Source: Thermoleophilia bacterium
GTDB lineage: Bacteria; Actinomycetota; Thermoleophilia; Gaiellales; Gaiellaceae
Direction: 5' to 3'
Assembly: GCA_014534155.1 (NCBI GenBank)
Contig: JACVSB010000065.1
Span: 1-8,171 of the forward strand
DNA length: 8,171 nucleotides
The notes under the pieces were generated by a model that did not search any database, was not told the origin of the DNA, and saw only the letters and a list, made by a program, of their open reading frames with translations. The translations under genes were made by a program, and so were the position numbers. Below are positions 6,139-8,171 of this stretch, in pieces; positions within the stretch are counted from its first letter, which is position 1; each line of letters opens with the position of its first letter.

Positions 6139-7971
6139 GTGTCGGCTCGGCTCTACCGGGCCGCCTGGACGGCCGCCGCCGTCCCGGTCCTCGTGGCCGC
6201 GTTCACCGTCACCGATCCCCACCCTCTCGAGCTCCCGCGGCTCGACCCCTCCTTCGACCAGACGACCGCCGTCTCCTTCGCGACGGGGCTGGCACGCCGT
6301 TTCCCCGACCGCTCGCCCGGCTCGCCCGGCGCCCGCCGGGCCAGCCGGTGGGTCGCTTCGCGCTTCCGGGACGTCGGCCTCGCGCCACACCGCGACGCCT
6401 TCCGGGCAAACCTCCCCGGGAAACGCGTCGTTCGTCTCGTGAACGTGTTCGCGGTCGCGCGCGGTCGCTCGCCCGACCCGATCCTCGTCATCGCGCACCG
6501 GGACAACTCGGGCCGGGGCCCGGGTGCGAACGACAACGCCTCCGGAACCGCGGCGCTCCTCGAGCTCGCGCGCAACGTGGCGATCTCGGGGTCGGCGCAT
6601 ACGTTCGTCTTCGTCTCCACGGACGGAGGCGCGTACGGCGCGGTCGGCGCCGAGCGGATCGCGGCGCATCCCGAGATCGTGCGCGAGCGGATCGGTGGTC
6701 GCGCCTTTCCGATCGCCGTGGTCAGCCTCGACGCGCTCGCGGGGCACGGCCGCGCCCGTCTCGCCTTCGCGGGCGACGCACCCCGCTCGCCGACGCCGAC
6801 GCTCCTCGCGACCGCCGATGCGAGCATCCGCCGCGAGCTCGATGCCGGCGCGGCCCGGCCCGCACCGCTGGCTCAGCTGATCGACCTCGCGTTCCCCTTC
6901 ACCCTGCACGAGCAGGGGCCGTTCGTCGCGCGTGGAACGCCCGCGGTGACTCTCGGCACAGGCGGCGAGCGTCCGGCGCGCGCCGACGAGGACACGCTCG
7001 AGACCTTCGACGCCGACCGCCTCGGCGAGCTCGGCCGCGCGTCCCAGGCGCTCCTCCTAGCGATCGACGACGCGGCCGAGCTCGCGCGCGGAACGCAGTC
7101 GTACGTAACGGTTGGCGGCCGGCTGGTGAGCGGCTGGACGCTGCAGTTCCTCCTCCTCGCGGCCCTGGCGCCCTTCCTCGTCTGCACGGTCGACCTCTTC
7201 GCCCGCTGCCGCCGTCGCCACGTCCCGCTTGCGCCCGCGCTTCGCTCGCTCGCGAGCCGCTTCCTCGTCTGGGGCTGGGCGGGAGCGGCGTTCGTGCTCT
7301 TCGCCGCCCTCGACGTCCTCCCGAACGCAGGCTCCCGCCCCCTCGAGCCTGACTCGCCCGTCGCGCGGAACTGGCCCGTTGCCGCCCTGATCGGGCTCGC
7401 CCTCCTCTCGGCCGTCGGGTGGCTCGAGGCGCGCCCGCGCCTCGTGCGCCGGCGCGAGCTCGCGCGGGCCGACGACGTGGCGGGCCACCTCGCAGCCCTG
7501 CTCGCACTCTCCCTCGTGGCGCTCGTCGTCGTCGCGGTCAACCCGTACGCCCTCCTCTTCCTCCTACCGTCAGCGCACGCGTGGCTCTGGCTCGCCGATG
7601 TCGCTCCCGCGCGCCGGAACGCCCGCCTCGCCCTCTTCGCCGCCGGGCTGGGCGGCCCGGCCCTCCTCCTCGCCTCCTTCGCGACACGGCTGGGCCTGGG
7701 GGGCGACGCGCCGTGGTACCTGCTCGCGCTCACGTCCGTCGGCTACGTGGCGCCGCCGCTCGTCGTCGCCTCCGTGGCGTGGGCCGCGATCGCAGCGCAG
7801 GTCGGCGCGCTCGCCCTCGGCCGCTACGCGCCCTACCCGCTGCGAGGCGAGGAGCGCGGTCGAGGGCCGATCCGGGCGGCGATCCGTGGGGGCGTCCTCG
7901 CTGCGCGCAGGCGGCGGGCCGCCCGCGTTCGTGCCGACGCGCCGCATCGGGCGGCCGGCGGCGGCAGCTAG
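6139..7971 (+). CDS. M28-peptidase-like membrane protein, probable inactive or altered active site
   Basis: 610 residues from the GTG at 6139, preceded by a GGGGG tract. A GTG at 6109 would add ten Arg/Gly-rich residues. Layout: N-terminal membrane anchor (about 8-24), an extracytoplasmic zinc-peptidase-like domain (about 40-315), then about six to eight hydrophobic segments (near 332-352, 374-392, 412-428, 448-488, 497-516, 525-560) and a basic tail. The M28 fold is supported by LVIAHRDNSG (His120), PGANDNASG (Asp132), VVSLDALAG (Asp198) and GPFVARGTPAVTL (260-272). These align with three zinc-related positions of M28 aminopeptidases (H97, D117 and D179 in the Vibrio/Aeromonas enzyme). The usual EE pair (catalytic Glu plus ligand) is replaced by STDGGAYGAVGA (160-171). 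The final HTPxDT-type His aligns with Arg281 in RADEDTLETFD. Hydrolytic activity is therefore doubtful. It is transcribed divergently from the two-component cluster. Real gene: high confidence. Function unknown. Confidence 0.85.
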   Translation: MSARLYRAAWTAAAVPVLVAAFTVTDPHPLELPRLDPSFDQTTAVSFATGLARRFPDRSPGSPGARRASRWVASRFRDVGLAPHRDAFRANLPGKRVVRLVNVFAVARGRSPDPILVIAHRDNSGRGPGANDNASGTAALLELARNVAISGSAHTFVFVSTDGGAYGAVGAERIAAHPEIVRERIGGRAFPIAVVSLDALAGHGRARLAFAGDAPRSPTPTLLATADASIRRELDAGAARPAPLAQLIDLAFPFTLHEQGPFVARGTPAVTLGTGGERPARADEDTLETFDADRLGELGRASQALLLAIDDAAELARGTQSYVTVGGRLVSGWTLQFLLLAALAPFLVCTVDLFARCRRRHVPLAPALRSLASRFLVWGWAGAAFVLFAALDVLPNAGSRPLEPDSPVARNWPVAALIGLALLSAVGWLEARPRLVRRRELARADDVAGHLAALLALSLVALVVVAVNPYALLFLLPSAHAWLWLADVAPARRNARLALFAAGLGGPALLLASFATRLGLGGDAPWYLLALTSVGYVAPPLVVASVAWAAIAAQVGALALGRYAPYPLRGEERGRGPIRAAIRGGVLAARRRRAARVRADAPHRAAGGGS

Positions 7972-8060
7972 GGGCCTGTCCGGATAGCGTCGCGGCGGGT
8001 GCAGCTGCAAACCGGCTGGTTTTCGCGTGCCCGGCATCACGGAGGTTCCCGCAGCCGCCC
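7972..8060. other. Convergent intergenic gap with a weak hairpin
   Basis: The 89 nt between the M28-like gene (+) and the moeA-like gene (-) hold an 8-bp palindrome GCAGCTGC (8001-8008) next to a hairpin: AAACC (8009-8013), loop GGCT, GGTTT (8018-8022) and one more T. The 5-bp stem ending in a T-run could serve as a weak terminator for the rightward gene, and the A-run on the other arm would serve the leftward one, but it is much weaker than a classic intrinsic terminator. I see no gene here. Confidence 0.3.
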
Positions 8061-8171
8061 CTAGGCGAGCGGCAGGTACCGGACGAGCTCGCCTGCCGCG
8101 AGCTCGCCCTCGCCGGGCTCGACGGAGAGGAGCGCGTCGGCCGACGCGGCGCGCACGATCATGTGCGATTC
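8061..8171 (-). CDS. moeA: C-terminal fragment of MoeA-like molybdopterin molybdenumtransferase
   Basis: Only the last 36 residues and the TAG stop (8063-8061) are inside the window; the gene continues beyond the right edge. The frame begins ESHMIVRAASADALLSV and ends in GELAAGELVRYLPLA. This matches the end of MoeA domain IV, where a (G)SHM motif leads into a short beta-barrel domain carrying an AGE-V-V-L-like strand. MoeA inserts molybdenum into adenylylated molybdopterin in the cytoplasm, the last step of basic molybdenum cofactor synthesis. It converges on the M28-like gene and ends 90 nt from it. The fragment is short, so the assignment rests on one motif block plus length and position of the C-terminus. 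An internal 8-bp inverted repeat, GCGGCAGG/CCTGCCGC (8069-8076 and 8092-8099), lies in its last codons. Confidence 0.72.
   Translation of the reverse strand, partial: ESHMIVRAASADALLSVEPGEGELAAGELVRYLPLA

Noticed and set aside
5944..6909. 321-codon minus-strand open frame across the intergenic region and the M28-like gene
   Set aside because: It overlaps the response regulator start out of frame and lies antisense to the M28-like domain. Composition is Arg/Glu/Gly-rich with no recognised motif.
8069..8099. 8-bp inverted repeat GCGGCAGG/CCTGCCGC with a 15-nt loop as a terminator
   Set aside because: It lies inside the last codons of the moeA-like gene, before its stop, and has no T-run. GC-rich coding sequence gives such repeats often.

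Overview
The window is very GC-rich and densely coded, with GTG starts and strong G/C third-position bias. This fits a high-GC actinomycete-type bacterium. The combination of a TreT-type trehalose synthase, a PepD-like protease locus and an RsbW-like anti-sigma factor makes a deep-branching soil actinobacterium such as Thermoleophilia plausible, but the window cannot settle the lineage.

Positions 1-6004 are a run of six genes, all on the minus strand, read from right to left. They are an OmpR-family response regulator (6004-5306), a membrane sensor histidine kinase (5309-3861, 4-nt overlap), a membrane-anchored HtrA/PepD-type serine protease with PDZ domain (3904-2606, overlapping the kinase), a beta-class DNA methyltransferase (2575-1697), an RsbW/SpoIIAB-like anti-sigma factor kinase (1610-1194), and a TreT-type trehalose glycosyltransferase (1162 to beyond the left edge). 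The first three repeat the order of mycobacterial mprA-mprB-pepD, an envelope-stress locus. The last two suggest general stress control and compatible-solute synthesis. I infer a stress-response cluster, possibly with a second SigB-like promoter just before the anti-sigma gene. The methyltransferase is the member that does not obviously belong.

Positions 6005-6138 are a divergent intergenic region holding an imperfect 12-bp inverted repeat and candidate promoter elements. Rightward of it, 6139-7971 (+) encodes a large membrane protein. It has an N-terminal anchor, an M28-peptidase-like extracytoplasmic domain in which several catalytic or zinc-binding positions appear replaced, and a C-terminal multi-span membrane region. 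It may be a pseudo-peptidase. The right end holds a short convergent intergenic stretch (7972-8060) and the C-terminal tail of a MoeA-like molybdopterin molybdenumtransferase on the minus strand (8171-8061).

I saw no RNA genes, insertion sequences, CRISPR arrays or attachment sites. No gene-free stretch exceeds 134 bases. The main points for a second look are the degenerate M28 membrane protein, the composition of the stress cluster with its orphan methyltransferase, the SigB-like promoter before the anti-sigma gene, and the divergent inverted repeat.
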